From NCBI RefSeq assembly GCF_002222635.1, contig NZ_CP022416.1, positions 186,001 to 250,000 on the forward strand: a DNA stretch of 64,000 bases, read 5' to 3'. Made by a program: the position numbers and the translations under genes. Source of the DNA: Pseudosulfitobacter pseudonitzschiae (GTDB lineage Bacteria > Pseudomonadota > Alphaproteobacteria > Rhodobacterales > Rhodobacteraceae). The notes under the pieces were generated by a model, which was given only the letters and a program-made list of their open reading frames with translations, was not told the DNA's origin and did not search any database. Positions 17,727 to 26,166 of the stretch are shown here, one piece after another. The first letter of the stretch is position 1, and every line of letters starts with the position of its first letter.

Positions 17727-18076
17727 CTGCGTTCCTTTTTTTGAAGTTCTCTGTTTGAATCTGACGAAATAATGCGGTCCAGTGGTACAATCCCCACTGG
17801 GCCGCGACCGTAGAATAACTTTTTGCCGATACCGTCGCGGTATGTGCCGATGTGACACGCGAAGCACCGGATTTAATCAAGTGACCGCACGCGAAAAGTC
17901 CGTCGCGCGATATTGTGACCCGCTTGAATTGCGCGGGTTGCAGGGTAATGATTGCACGGCAGCGTCGGGTCTGCCCCGTTCGTTTAGACGGGGCGCGCCA
18001 AAATTTTTGCTGCCATGTAACGGATGACTGCCCACAGGCCGCAACATGCTCGGGGCACCACAAGGGGAAGACCGAC
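17727..18076. promoter_or_regulatory. 350-bp divergent promoter region with three inverted repeats
   Basis: No coding frame here looks real. It separates the minus-strand membrane protein from the plus-strand sensor operon. It contains the 12-bp inverted repeat at 17774-17805 (separate entry), ATACCG-TCG-CGGTAT at 17829-17843 (perfect 6-bp arms), and GCCCCGT/ACGGGGC at 17973-17994 (7-bp arms, eight-base loop). The last is followed after a few bases by AAAATTTTT and could be a weak terminator or leader structure for the sensor operon. AAGGGGAAG precedes the ATG at 18077. Confidence 0.5.
17774..17805. promoter_or_regulatory. 12-bp inverted repeat upstream of the membrane protein gene
   Basis: GCGGTCCAGTGG pairs with CCACTGGGCCGC over an eight-base loop, eleven Watson-Crick pairs plus one G-T wobble. 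It starts 48 bases from the start of the minus-strand gene. As DNA it would be a strong operator; as RNA a stable 5'-UTR hairpin. Which of these applies cannot be decided from sequence alone. Confidence 0.5.
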
Positions 18077-18553
18077 ATGTTGACACAGACAACGCTGGTT
18101 TTTGCAGGGTTGGTGGTCGCAGGTGCCACCGCTGTGACCGCTCAGGAGCATATGGCGCTGCATGTGTCGGGCCAGATTTCTGGCGGCTCGGTCACCCTTG
18201 ATCAGGATGCATTGTCGGGGTTGCCAACGGTCGAACTTGTCACTTCGACCGTTGTCACCGATGGGCAGCACAGCTTTACCGGTTTTCTGATGCGTGATCT
18301 TCTGGACCAGCTTGGCGCAAAGGGCGAAACTGTCACCGCCATCGCATTGAACGACTATGTCGTGGAAATTCCAATGGCCGACTTCTATGATTTTGATGTG
18401 ATCGCCGCGCACAGCATGGACGGCATCCCGCTTGACCGTGACGATAAGGGGCCGCTTTGGATTGTTTATCCCCGCGACGACCACGAGGCGCTGCAAGATA
18501 TCCGGTATGATTACCGTTGGGTCTGGCAACTTTACCAGCTCGAGGTGCGATGA
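18077..18553 (+). CDS. Periplasmic SUOX-fold (molybdopterin-oxidoreductase-like) domain protein without cysteines
   Basis: 158 residues. Signal peptide about 1-22 (ending VTAQE), then a single domain with the oxidoreductase molybdopterin-binding layout: VTLDQDALSGLPTVEL, FTGFLMRDLLDQLGAK, and YVVEIPMADFYDFDVIAAHSMDG, with LWIVYPRDDHE and WVWQLYQLEV at the end. The mature protein has no cysteine at all, so the usual cysteine ligand of the Mo cofactor is missing. Its stop overlaps the ATG of the histidine kinase (ATGA). A sensory or structural role beside the kinase is more likely than catalysis. Confidence 0.72.
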   Translation: MLTQTTLVFAGLVVAGATAVTAQEHMALHVSGQISGGSVTLDQDALSGLPTVELVTSTVVTDGQHSFTGFLMRDLLDQLGAKGETVTAIALNDYVVEIPMADFYDFDVIAAHSMDGIPLDRDDKGPLWIVYPRDDHEALQDIRYDYRWVWQLYQLEVR

Positions 18554-20328
18554 TCCGGCTGGGCAAACCTGTCATCGGCCTGAGCCTGCCTTTGGTTGCT
18601 GTCATCGTCTTTGCCATTCTGATGACATTCTCGCTGATCCGTATGTTCGAGGTTGAAAACGCGATGCGGGTCGACGCCGAGCAGAACATGCTCTGGGTGC
18701 TACATCAAAGCGAGGTGGCTGCCCTGCGTCTGACCGAGACCGTTGCGCTGGCCGAACTGGGTGAGGTGGACAATGACGCCCTTTCGTTGCGGTTCGACAT
18801 TCTTGTCAGTCGGGTCGCCCTGCTGAACGACGGACCGCAGCGCCGGTTTGTCGAACGGATCGGATATGATGACGAACTGGATGAGCTGACCGCCATGCTG
18901 CAAGCCGCAAAACCGATGGTCACCGATTTCACGCCCGCCGATGGGCCGCGACTGCGGGCCGCGCTGGCACCGCTGCCGCGTCAGTTTGGCAGGGCGGCAA
19001 ATGTGGCAATGATCGCGGAATGGGACGGATTGGGCGGTCGGCTGGAAGATTACCGCGATCAGTTGCGCCAGACCATTGCGTCTTTGATCGGGATTATGTT
19101 GGCCGGTGGCATCCTGATGGTGACACTGGTGCTGGCACTGCGTCAATCGCACCGGCAGAATGACATGCTCCGGCGCGAGCGTGACTTTTCGGGATTGCTG
19201 ATCTCGTCCAGCGGAGAAGGTATTCTTGCGGTTGATCATGCGGGCCGATGTACCCTTTGGAACGATGCGATGGGCGCCTTGCTGGGCAGATCAACCGAAC
19301 AGGCCGTGGGCCGTCTTCTGGCAGAGCTTTCGGGCTTTTTCGACGTTGCCCCCGTCCGGCAAGGTTTGCAGCGCGCGCTTGCGGGGAAAACGGCGCAACT
19401 CAGGTTGCAACCGCTGTTTCAGCCGGATCAGGAAAACCCCCTGCATGTGGATCTGCGGTTCTTTCCCTTGCGCAACGAAGGCGAGACGTTGGGCGCGATC
19501 TTGTTCCTGACGGATGCCACAGACCGGTATGCGGCCCAGCAGCAAGACGCGCAGGATCGCGACCGGCTGGAAGAACTGGTGACCGAGCGCACCCGCGATC
19601 TGGACAATGCGCTGCAACGCGAGCGGTCGGCGGCTGATCTTTACCGCAACTTTGCGGCGATGGTGTCACATCAGTTTCGAACGCCTCTGGCGGTTGCGGA
19701 TTCTTCTTTGCAACGGTTGATCCGGCGCGGCGCACGCGCCACACCGGCAGAGGTTACCGAACGCGCCACCCGCGCCAGAGATGCCATTGACGGGCTGACA
19801 CGGTTGGTGGGCAGTACGATGGAGGCCGCGCGGCTGGACGCAGGCCAAATCGGAGCGCATAGGGTGGCTTGTGATTTGAACGCCGCCATTCAATCGGTCT
19901 GCGCCCGCCAGCGCGTAGCCGCCCCTGACCGGCAGATTATTGCAAGCAATCCGCAACACGGTCAGGTTCTGGCGTTCTGCGACCCTGCCCATGCCGAACA
20001 GGTGTTGGAAAACCTCGTGTCAAATGCCGTCAAATACGGGGCCTATGGCACGCCCGTCGAGGTGATCCCGTACGCAGAAGACGATTATCTGTACGTTGAT
20101 GTATGCAATGCGGGAAAACCGATCCCCTTGGAGGACCGCGCGCAGATATTTGATCGCAACTATCGCGGTTCAAACAGCATTGGCAGTGCGGGAACCGGCG
20201 TTGGTCTGTTCATTGCGCGCACCTTGGCGCGGATGCAGGGTGGTGACGTGACCTTGCAGCCCGCGTGCGAAACAACGACCTTTCGTCTGACGTTGCCCCG
20301 ATTCAAGAGCCCCGCAAATGACACATGA
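18550..20328 (+). CDS. Membrane sensor histidine kinase with PAS domain
   Basis: 592 residues. Membrane helix about 7-30, a periplasmic or extracytoplasmic sensor region to about 175, second helix about 180-203, then a PAS domain (about 218-335, from LLISSSGEGILAVDHAGRC). A helical linker leads to HisKA with the phospho-acceptor H374 in SHQFRTPLAV. The HATPase_c domain (about 480-590) has LENLVSNAVKYG (N box) and GSAGTGVGLFIARTLA (G2 box). It overlaps the small SUOX-fold gene upstream and the response regulator downstream, so the three form one signalling operon. Confidence 0.9.
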   Translation: MIRLGKPVIGLSLPLVAVIVFAILMTFSLIRMFEVENAMRVDAEQNMLWVLHQSEVAALRLTETVALAELGEVDNDALSLRFDILVSRVALLNDGPQRRFVERIGYDDELDELTAMLQAAKPMVTDFTPADGPRLRAALAPLPRQFGRAANVAMIAEWDGLGGRLEDYRDQLRQTIASLIGIMLAGGILMVTLVLALRQSHRQNDMLRRERDFSGLLISSSGEGILAVDHAGRCTLWNDAMGALLGRSTEQAVGRLLAELSGFFDVAPVRQGLQRALAGKTAQLRLQPLFQPDQENPLHVDLRFFPLRNEGETLGAILFLTDATDRYAAQQQDAQDRDRLEELVTERTRDLDNALQRERSAADLYRNFAAMVSHQFRTPLAVADSSLQRLIRRGARATPAEVTERATRARDAIDGLTRLVGSTMEAARLDAGQIGAHRVACDLNAAIQSVCARQRVAAPDRQIIASNPQHGQVLAFCDPAHAEQVLENLVSNAVKYGAYGTPVEVIPYAEDDYLYVDVCNAGKPIPLEDRAQIFDRNYRGSNSIGSAGTGVGLFIARTLARMQGGDVTLQPACETTTFRLTLPRFKSPANDT

Positions 20329-21367
20329 AACGCAGCCCGCGCTGATCCTTGTGGTCGAAGACGAAGATGCCCTGCGCCGTGACCTTGTCGAGGAACTCAA
20401 CGATGCCGGCTATCGTACCCTTGCCGCCAGCGATGGGCAGGGTGCTCTTGATCTTCTGAACAACAACACGCCGGACCTGCTGCTTTGTGACATCACCATG
20501 CCGGGTCTTGATGGCTATGGCGTGCTTAGTGCGCTGCGCAGTCAACGTCCGGAACTGTCCATGACACCCTTTGTTTTTCTGACAGCCCTGTCCGAACCGC
20601 GCGAGGTTGTGCAAGGCAAGCTTCTGGGGGCAGATGACTATCTGGTCAAGCCGGTGGACTATGACCTGATGCTGGCCACCGTCGGGGCCCGTTTGCGACA
20701 GGTCGATCGCATCCGCAACCGTCATGACGATGAACTTTCGACTTTGCGCACCGCGCTTGGCGGGTTGTCCGGCGATGGCGTCGAACAGGCGCTCGATCTT
20801 ATGTCCTTGGGGATCGTGCTGGTCGACGCACAAGGCAGACCGGTTCATATCAACCGCGCGGCACATGAGATGGCGGCTGCAATTGATTTTATCCGCTTCG
20901 ATACAGCAAGTGTCCACGCCATTGACCCGCTGTCAGACCGGGAGTTGCAGCAGGCGATTGCCGGCACATTGCAGGCCGCGCAAGCCGGTGCCGAAAAGGT
21001 GGTGGGTGTCTTGCTTCACGGAGGGCAGGACGCGCCGAATGTCTCGGCGCTGGCCTGTGCTTTGCCAAATCGCAATGACGTCGGGCCCGCACAGCCCTGT
21101 GTCGCGCTTTTTCTGGCGTCACCGAACCGCCGGCGTGTGTCAGAGGCGGTCCTGATTGACTTGTATGACCTGACCCCAACCGAGGCGCGCATCGCAGGTG
21201 CCTTGGCCAGCAGTGCGCGCAAGGCAGATGTCGCCGCCGAACTTGGCGTCTCGCAAACAACAATTGCTTTTCACATGCGCAACCTGTTCGAAAAGACGGG
21301 CACACACCGCCAAGCCGACCTTATCGCGCTGATACTTTCCGGACCAATGATGATAAAATCGGAGTAA
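20318..21367 (+). CDS. Response regulator: receiver domain with LuxR-type HTH
   Basis: 349 residues. The receiver (about 8-125) has the acidic pair E14/D15, phospho-acceptor D58 (LLLCDITMPG), T89 and K111. A middle PAS-like segment (about 140-270, with GIVLVDAQGRPVHINRAAHEM) precedes a C-terminal LuxR/GerE helix-turn-helix (about 285-345: LTPTEARIAGALA and AAELGVSQTTIAFHMRNLFEKTG). Having a PAS-like module between receiver and HTH is less common than the plain NarL layout. The start overlaps the kinase by eleven bases, so the kinase is its partner. Targets are unknown. Confidence 0.88.
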   Translation: MTHETQPALILVVEDEDALRRDLVEELNDAGYRTLAASDGQGALDLLNNNTPDLLLCDITMPGLDGYGVLSALRSQRPELSMTPFVFLTALSEPREVVQGKLLGADDYLVKPVDYDLMLATVGARLRQVDRIRNRHDDELSTLRTALGGLSGDGVEQALDLMSLGIVLVDAQGRPVHINRAAHEMAAAIDFIRFDTASVHAIDPLSDRELQQAIAGTLQAAQAGAEKVVGVLLHGGQDAPNVSALACALPNRNDVGPAQPCVALFLASPNRRRVSEAVLIDLYDLTPTEARIAGALASSARKADVAAELGVSQTTIAFHMRNLFEKTGTHRQADLIALILSGPMMIKSE

Positions 21368-21536
21368 CGCTGATCCAACCGGTGACAAGCTGGCCCTTTG
21401 GCAGCATCATTAATACCGCTTGGCACCTGAGCTGTGTCCAGCCATCAGTTCGTTGCGTGCTTCTTTCATCGCGTAACTAGGGCGCTTTGGCTGCTATTTT
21501 CTGGAAGCAAGCGCCGTTGTGACGTAGGGTGCCGGA

Positions 21537-22421
21537 ATGAAAAATACCCCGATAGATATTGGTTCTTTTGTGGATACTCTTCCATTGATGCCACCTTGGA
21601 TTTCCTCGGGGCGCGCAGAGACGCTTGAAGATGCGGCGTTTTTGTCGGGCGCTGCACTGTCGGTGCTGCATCTTGTGGTCACACAGGATGATGTTCCACA
21701 TGCCTTGCTCAGGGATCGTTTGGCGCTGTGGGCCGCCGAGGCGTGTGTTGTCCATACGGGCCGCCCCGAGCGTGCGGCGGATTTGCGTGATGCGGTGCAT
21801 TTGCTGCGTCCGGGCGATCAGCCGGGTCCAGCGGGCGCGATTTATCAGATGTGGCGGCAGGCTGTGGTGCAGCCGCTTTCGGGGCGGGGGCTGCACAAGG
21901 CGTTGCCGGAATGGAGCATTCACGACATCGCAAGCTGGCTTGATGCGGGGCGTGGGCGTGCCGTGTCTCAGGCGGCATCTGTGCTGGAGACTGTCTTGCA
22001 AGAGGCCCCGCGCGCCGAGGCGGAGGCGATGATTTTGGCCGATGCGGCGCTGGCGCGTGCGTTGGGTTGGGGCAGAATGGTGCCACTGCTGGCCGCTGGG
22101 CTGACCCCGCGCGATCTGCACCAAACAGGGGACGACCTGCGGCTGGCCTGTCACCGTACGATTGTGGCGTCGGCCACTGACACGGTGCGCCGCGCCGCCG
22201 AAACCACCCGCCGTGCGCACCGTCTGAAAGCCATTGTGCCAAAGCTGCGCGCCAGGGGGGCAGGGGCGGCGGTGGATATGTTCCTGACACGCGATGCGGT
22301 GGCCCCTGCCGCGCTGCCCTTGCCCGACCGCGCGGCGCGGCGGTTGTGTGACCGGCTGGTCGATCTGGGTGTTGTGCGCGAACTGACCGGACGTGATACG
22401 TTCCGGTTGTACGGAGTCTGA
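21537..22421 (+). CDS. DUF1403-family protein
   Basis: 294 residues, almost entirely helical and rich in alanine and arginine. The architecture (LEDAAFLSGAALSVLHLVV, WAAEACVVHTGRPERAADLRDAVHLLRPGD, AAEAVMI-like ADAALARALGWGRMVPLLAAGL) is what I recall for DUF1403, a family of unknown function in Rhizobiales and Rhodobacterales. Its C-terminus (FLTRDAVAPAALPLPDRAARRLCDRLVDLGVVRELTGRDTFRLYGV) looks like a winged-helix or Fic-associated DNA-binding tail. One base separates its stop from the ScpB-like start, so the two form a pair. The preceding 170 bases hold nothing recognisable. Confidence 0.65.
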   Translation: MKNTPIDIGSFVDTLPLMPPWISSGRAETLEDAAFLSGAALSVLHLVVTQDDVPHALLRDRLALWAAEACVVHTGRPERAADLRDAVHLLRPGDQPGPAGAIYQMWRQAVVQPLSGRGLHKALPEWSIHDIASWLDAGRGRAVSQAASVLETVLQEAPRAEAEAMILADAALARALGWGRMVPLLAAGLTPRDLHQTGDDLRLACHRTIVASATDTVRRAAETTRRAHRLKAIVPKLRARGAGAAVDMFLTRDAVAPAALPLPDRAARRLCDRLVDLGVVRELTGRDTFRLYGV

Positions 22422-22422
22422 G

Positions 22423-23007
22423 ATGGCACAACCGCTGGACCGCGCCCTGGAAGACCTGAGCCCCGACCTGCGATGGCGCGAATGGATGCGCCGGATCGAG
22501 GCGGTGTTGTTCGCATCGTCCAGACCTGTGTCGCGCGATGATCTGGCACGGGTGGTCGGACAGGACGTTTCAGTTGATCTGCTGATCGAAGACCTGAGCG
22601 CTGATCTGGAAGGCCGCGCATTCGAGGTGGCAAAGGCGGGGGACGGATGGTTTCTGCGTACCCGCCCGATCTATGCTCCCGCGATCCGTGCGGCGGCGGA
22701 TGTGGGCGATCTGTTTCAGGATCTGAACGACTTTGACATCGCAGTGCTGGCCGCCATCGCCTATCACCAGCCGGTCACGCGGGACGGGTTAAAGGACATC
22801 TTTGGCAAAGAGATTAACCGCGATCTGATCGGGCGGCTGCACGCGCAAAACCTGATTGCCACCGGTCCACGCAGCCCGCGCCGCGGCGCGCCCTATACCT
22901 TTGTGACGACAGAGCAATTTCTTGTGGCGTTCGATCTGCAAAGCCTGCGCGACCTTCCCGATCGGGAAATGCTTGAGGATGCGGGTGTGGGATCGGGCGA
23001 TGCCTGA
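22423..23007 (+). CDS. ScpB-like protein (SMC-Scp complex subunit family)
   Basis: 194 residues with two winged-helix domains. The opening EWMRRIEAVLFASSRPVSRDDLARVVG matches the start of ScpB, and LNDFDIAVLAAIAYHQPVTRDGLKDIFG plus NLIATGPRSPRRGAPYTFVTTEQFLVAFDL match its second domain. ScpB proteins bind ScpA and SMC to load condensin on chromosomes. There is no scpA beside it, and the partner is DUF1403, so this is probably a paralogue rather than the housekeeping copy. ATG supported by GGAG at 22413-22416. Confidence 0.75.
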   Translation: MAQPLDRALEDLSPDLRWREWMRRIEAVLFASSRPVSRDDLARVVGQDVSVDLLIEDLSADLEGRAFEVAKAGDGWFLRTRPIYAPAIRAAADVGDLFQDLNDFDIAVLAAIAYHQPVTRDGLKDIFGKEINRDLIGRLHAQNLIATGPRSPRRGAPYTFVTTEQFLVAFDLQSLRDLPDREMLEDAGVGSGDA

Positions 23008-23279
23008 GTTTGGCGCGTCCCGACGGGTGTTCCGGCACGCCCGCTCAGCCATGCAATTTTCGCATATCCGTTCTGTTTCCGTGCATTTCAGACCTTGCCA
23101 GGAGAACGCCGTTCCCAAAGCCGGTCAGTGGCGGGAAGCTATTCCCATCTGGACGCGCCAAAGGAACAGCCATTTGCGGGCAAGCGTTGGGCCGGACAAA
23201 CGTCCCTCATTTGTGATGCGTATTGAAGCGGATGATGCCCAATGACATTTGGGGGTCAAGGGTTACAGGAGTAAACGAA
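23008..23279 (+). other. 273-bp leader of the amino-acid importer, possibly structured
   Basis: No gene is seen. Two small hairpins can be drawn: GGGAA/TTCCC around GCTA at 23133-23146, and CCCAA/TTGGG around TGACAT at 23238-23253, the latter 27 bases before the ATG. CAGGAG precedes the start codon. No known riboswitch consensus was recognised. Confidence 0.3.
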
Positions 23280-24038
23280 ATGCTGAAACAGATTATCGCG
23301 GCCACGGCACTTACCGTCACATGGGGCGGCACCGCCATCGCACAGGACACCGACACGCTGCGTGTCGGCATGTCGGGGGGCTATTTCCCGTTTACCTTCG
23401 TCAAGCAGGACGAATTGCAGGGGTTCGAAGTCGACGTGATGAATGCAGTCGGCGAACAGGCCGGACTGACTGTCGAATTTGAAACGATGGCGTTTTCGGG
23501 GCTGATAGGCGCGCTGGACGCAGGCCGTATCGACACCATCGCCAACCAGATCACCATCACGCTGGAGCGCGAGGCAAAATTCGCCTTTAGTGCGCCATAT
23601 GTCTTTGACGGCGCGCAAGTGGTGACCAAGGCGGGCAACGAGGAAATCGGTGGCATCGAAGACCTGCGCGGCAAAACTGTTGCGGTCAACCTCGGGTCGA
23701 ACTTTGAACAGCTGTTGAACGCGCTGCCCTATGCTGACGAGATTACGGTCAAGACCTACGAATCCAACATCGCGCAGGACACGGCCCTTGGGCGTGTGGA
23801 CGCCTTTGTGATGGATCGGGTGTCGTCGGCACAACTGATCAAGGAAAGCCCGCTGCCGTTGCAACTGGCCGGACAGCCGTTCTCGGAAATCCGCAACGCG
23901 CTGCCGTTCCGCGATACCGACGCTGACCGCGCGCTGCGCGACCGTGTCGATGCGGCGCTGACCACATTGCGAGAGGATGGCACGCTGGCCGAGATCTCGC
24001 AGAAGTGGTTCGGCACCGACATTACCACGGCGGAATGA
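23280..24038 (+). CDS. Polar amino-acid ABC transporter substrate-binding protein (SBP_bac_3)
   Basis: 252 residues, standard for the family. Signal peptide about 1-21 (ending AIAQD). Ligand-site landmarks: LRVGMSGGYFPFTF, LQGFEVDVMNAVGEQAGL, a middle IGALDAGRIDTIANQITIT and GKTVAVNLGSNFEQLL. The layout is closest to cystine/polar amino-acid binding proteins (FliY/TcyA-like), but the ligand is not proven. First gene of a compact binding-protein/permease/ATPase operon. Confidence 0.88.
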   Translation: MLKQIIAATALTVTWGGTAIAQDTDTLRVGMSGGYFPFTFVKQDELQGFEVDVMNAVGEQAGLTVEFETMAFSGLIGALDAGRIDTIANQITITLEREAKFAFSAPYVFDGAQVVTKAGNEEIGGIEDLRGKTVAVNLGSNFEQLLNALPYADEITVKTYESNIAQDTALGRVDAFVMDRVSSAQLIKESPLPLQLAGQPFSEIRNALPFRDTDADRALRDRVDAALTTLREDGTLAEISQKWFGTDITTAE

Positions 24039-24041
24039 CCT

Positions 24042-24716
24042 ATGCGGGCACTTGACCTTGACTACATGCTGGGGCTGGTGCCCGTTATTCTGGGCTATGT
24101 ACCGTTGACGCTGTTCATGGCTGGCGCGGGGATGGTACTTGCGCTGATTCTTGGTGCATTGCTGGCGGTCGAGCGGGTGGCAAAAGTGCCGGTGCTGGAT
24201 TGGTTCGTGGTGCTGTTCATCAGCTTTTTCCGCGGCACGCCGCTGTTGGTGCAACTGTTCCTGTTCTACTTCGGCTTGCCGCAGGTGTTGCCATTTCTGA
24301 CGCAGATTGACGGGGTGACAGCGGCCATTATGGGGCTGACGCTGCACTTTTCGGCCTATATGGCCGAGTCGATCCGCGCCGCAATTCTGGGCGTGGACCG
24401 CAGCCAGTGGGAGGCTGCGCAATCCATCGGCATGACCCAAGGCCAGATGATGTGGCGGATTATTCTGCCCCAAGCGGCCCGTGTCGCGGCGCCCACGCTG
24501 GTCAATTACTTTATCGACATGATCAAGGGCACCTCGCTGGCCTTTACGCTGGGGGTCACCGAAATGATGGGTGCCGCGCAGAAAGAAGCGGCAGGCAGTT
24601 TCCTGTATTTCGAAGCCTTTCTTGTGGTGGCGATTATTTACTGGATCATCGTCGAAGTCCTGAGTCAGGGGCAGAAACGGCTGGAAACCCATTTGAACAA
24701 GGCATTTGTCCGATGA
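24042..24716 (+). CDS. Polar amino-acid ABC transporter permease
   Basis: 224 residues with about five membrane helices. Family motifs: GYVPLTLFMAGAGMVLALILG, SFFRGTPLLVQLFLFYFGLP, and the coupling segment EAAQSIGMTQGQMMWRIILPQAARVAAP. Starts three bases after the binding-protein stop and overlaps the ATPase start (ATGA at 24713-24716). A single permease gene implies a homodimeric channel. Confidence 0.9.
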   Translation: MRALDLDYMLGLVPVILGYVPLTLFMAGAGMVLALILGALLAVERVAKVPVLDWFVVLFISFFRGTPLLVQLFLFYFGLPQVLPFLTQIDGVTAAIMGLTLHFSAYMAESIRAAILGVDRSQWEAAQSIGMTQGQMMWRIILPQAARVAAPTLVNYFIDMIKGTSLAFTLGVTEMMGAAQKEAAGSFLYFEAFLVVAIIYWIIVEVLSQGQKRLETHLNKAFVR

Positions 24717-25447
24717 TCAGCATTCGTGGCCTGACCAAACATTTTGGCGCTGCACCTGTGCTGGATCACATTGATCTGGATATTGCCGACGGCGAACGGG
24801 TGGTGGTGATTGGCCCCTCGGGCACCGGCAAATCGACGTTGCTGCGCAGCCTGAACTTTCTTGATGCACCGCAGGCGGGCGTGATCACCATCGGTGATGT
24901 CACTGTGGATGCCGCCCGCGCGCGCAAGGCAGACATCCTTGCCCTGCGTCGCCGCACGGGCATGGTGTTCCAGAACTACGGGTTGTTCGCCAACAAGACC
25001 GCCAAGGAAAACATCATGGAGGCGCTGGTGACCGTGCAAAAATGCCCCCGCGCCGAGGCGGAACAACGTGCACTGGCGGTGCTGGCGGAAACCGGTCTGG
25101 CGGACAAGGCCGACAGCTTTCCGTCCGCCCTGTCGGGTGGGCAGCAGCAGCGTGTGGGCATTGGCCGCGCGATGGCGCTGGGGGCGGAACTGCTGCTGTT
25201 TGACGAACCCACATCGGCGCTGGACCCCGAATGGGTTGGTGAAGTGCTGGACCTGATGCGCGCGGTGGCCGAGCGTAAGCAGACGATGTTGATCGTCACG
25301 CACGAAATGCAGTTTGCCCGCGAAATCGCGAATCGTGTGGTGTTCATGGACGGTGGCAAGATTGTCGAAAGCGGCCCGCCCTCGCAGATATTCGGCGCAC
25401 CGAAGGACGCGCGGTTACGCAAATTCTTGCAGCGGGTCGAGGGGTAA
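24713..25447 (+). CDS. Polar amino-acid ABC transporter ATPase
   Basis: 244 residues. Walker A GPSGTGKST, Q-loop VFQNYGLFANKT, signature LSGGQQQR, Walker [15 protein letters not shown] and H-loop VTHEM are all intact, as in GlnQ/HisP-type ATPases. Closes the three-gene importer; the convergent TetR gene ends seven bases later. Confidence 0.92.
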   Translation: MISIRGLTKHFGAAPVLDHIDLDIADGERVVVIGPSGTGKSTLLRSLNFLDAPQAGVITIGDVTVDAARARKADILALRRRTGMVFQNYGLFANKTAKENIMEALVTVQKCPRAEAEQRALAVLAETGLADKADSFPSALSGGQQQRVGIGRAMALGAELLLFDEPTSALDPEWVGEVLDLMRAVAERKQTMLIVTHEMQFAREIANRVVFMDGGKIVESGPPSQIFGAPKDARLRKFLQRVEG

Positions 25448-25454
25448 CGGCGGG

Positions 25455-26075
25455 CTAGCGCTTTTTGAGGTTTGGATCTTCAACTAGGGGGCCCAATAGG
25501 ACCGATCCAAACAGTGGCTGGTATTGTTCGCGCGTCTCTCTGGCTTCCTTGAAAGATAGGGCGTATTGGCCGATCTGATGAAAATAGGTGATGCGAGCGC
25601 GCACGATGCTTTCGTCTTCGGAATAGCCCATCTTTTGAAAGGCCTCTGTCAGCAGCACCATTCGCAAGTTGTCGTTTTCCTCTACCTCTCGCGCCAATGA
25701 CGCCGAAGTGCGAGACCAGTCGCGAGTGGCAAGGTCAAGCGCGGGGCTGAAGGGCGCTTCATCCACCCAGACGTGCACAATATCGGTGAACAATTGCAGC
25801 CCGTCGTCATAGCTGGCTTCACGCAGCGCGACAAACGGGGCGCAGTTGGCGCAGCGCCATTCATTCAAAAGCTCGTCGTGCAGGTCGTTCAGGCTTTTGA
25901 AGTGAAAATAGAAACTGCCGCGGGTGACCTTGAGCTTGCGCGCAAGCCCGTCGATCTTGACCTCGGCAATCCCGCGCTTCTCCAGAACTTTCCGTGCCGC
26001 GGCGACCCAGGCATCACGTGACAGGTTTTTGCGTGGTGCCTTGACGGGCTTGTTTGCTTTTTCAAGTTCACTCAC
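25455..26075 (-). CDS. TetR-family transcriptional regulator
   Basis: 206 residues from the GTG at 26075 (a GTG at 26111 would add twelve residues; neither has a strong ribosome site). The N-terminal HTH is typical: LSRDAWVAAARKVLEKRGIAEVKIDGLARKL then VTRGSFYFHFKSLNDL. The C-terminal ligand-binding domain (about 70-205) is all-helical, with NDNLRMVLLTEAFQKMGYSEDES. The nearest good TetR-like operator is the 16-bp palindrome at 27171-27186, in the divergent promoter of the next two genes, so it may control them. Confidence 0.82.
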   Translation of the reverse strand: MSELEKANKPVKAPRKNLSRDAWVAAARKVLEKRGIAEVKIDGLARKLKVTRGSFYFHFKSLNDLHDELLNEWRCANCAPFVALREASYDDGLQLFTDIVHVWVDEAPFSPALDLATRDWSRTSASLAREVEENDNLRMVLLTEAFQKMGYSEDESIVRARITYFHQIGQYALSFKEARETREQYQPLFGSVLLGPLVEDPNLKKR

Positions 26076-26166
26076 GTGCCAACAGGCCCTTGCTTTTATT
26101 GCTATTTCCACGCCCGAAGGTCGAGGTAAAAGTTGTCATGTTTGCTCGGCTATGTCCATAGACCGG

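Noticed and set aside
23008-23279. Known riboswitch (cobalamin, TPP, glycine, SAM-II) before the amino-acid importer
   Set aside because: None of the conserved boxes is found in the right order; only small hairpins are present.
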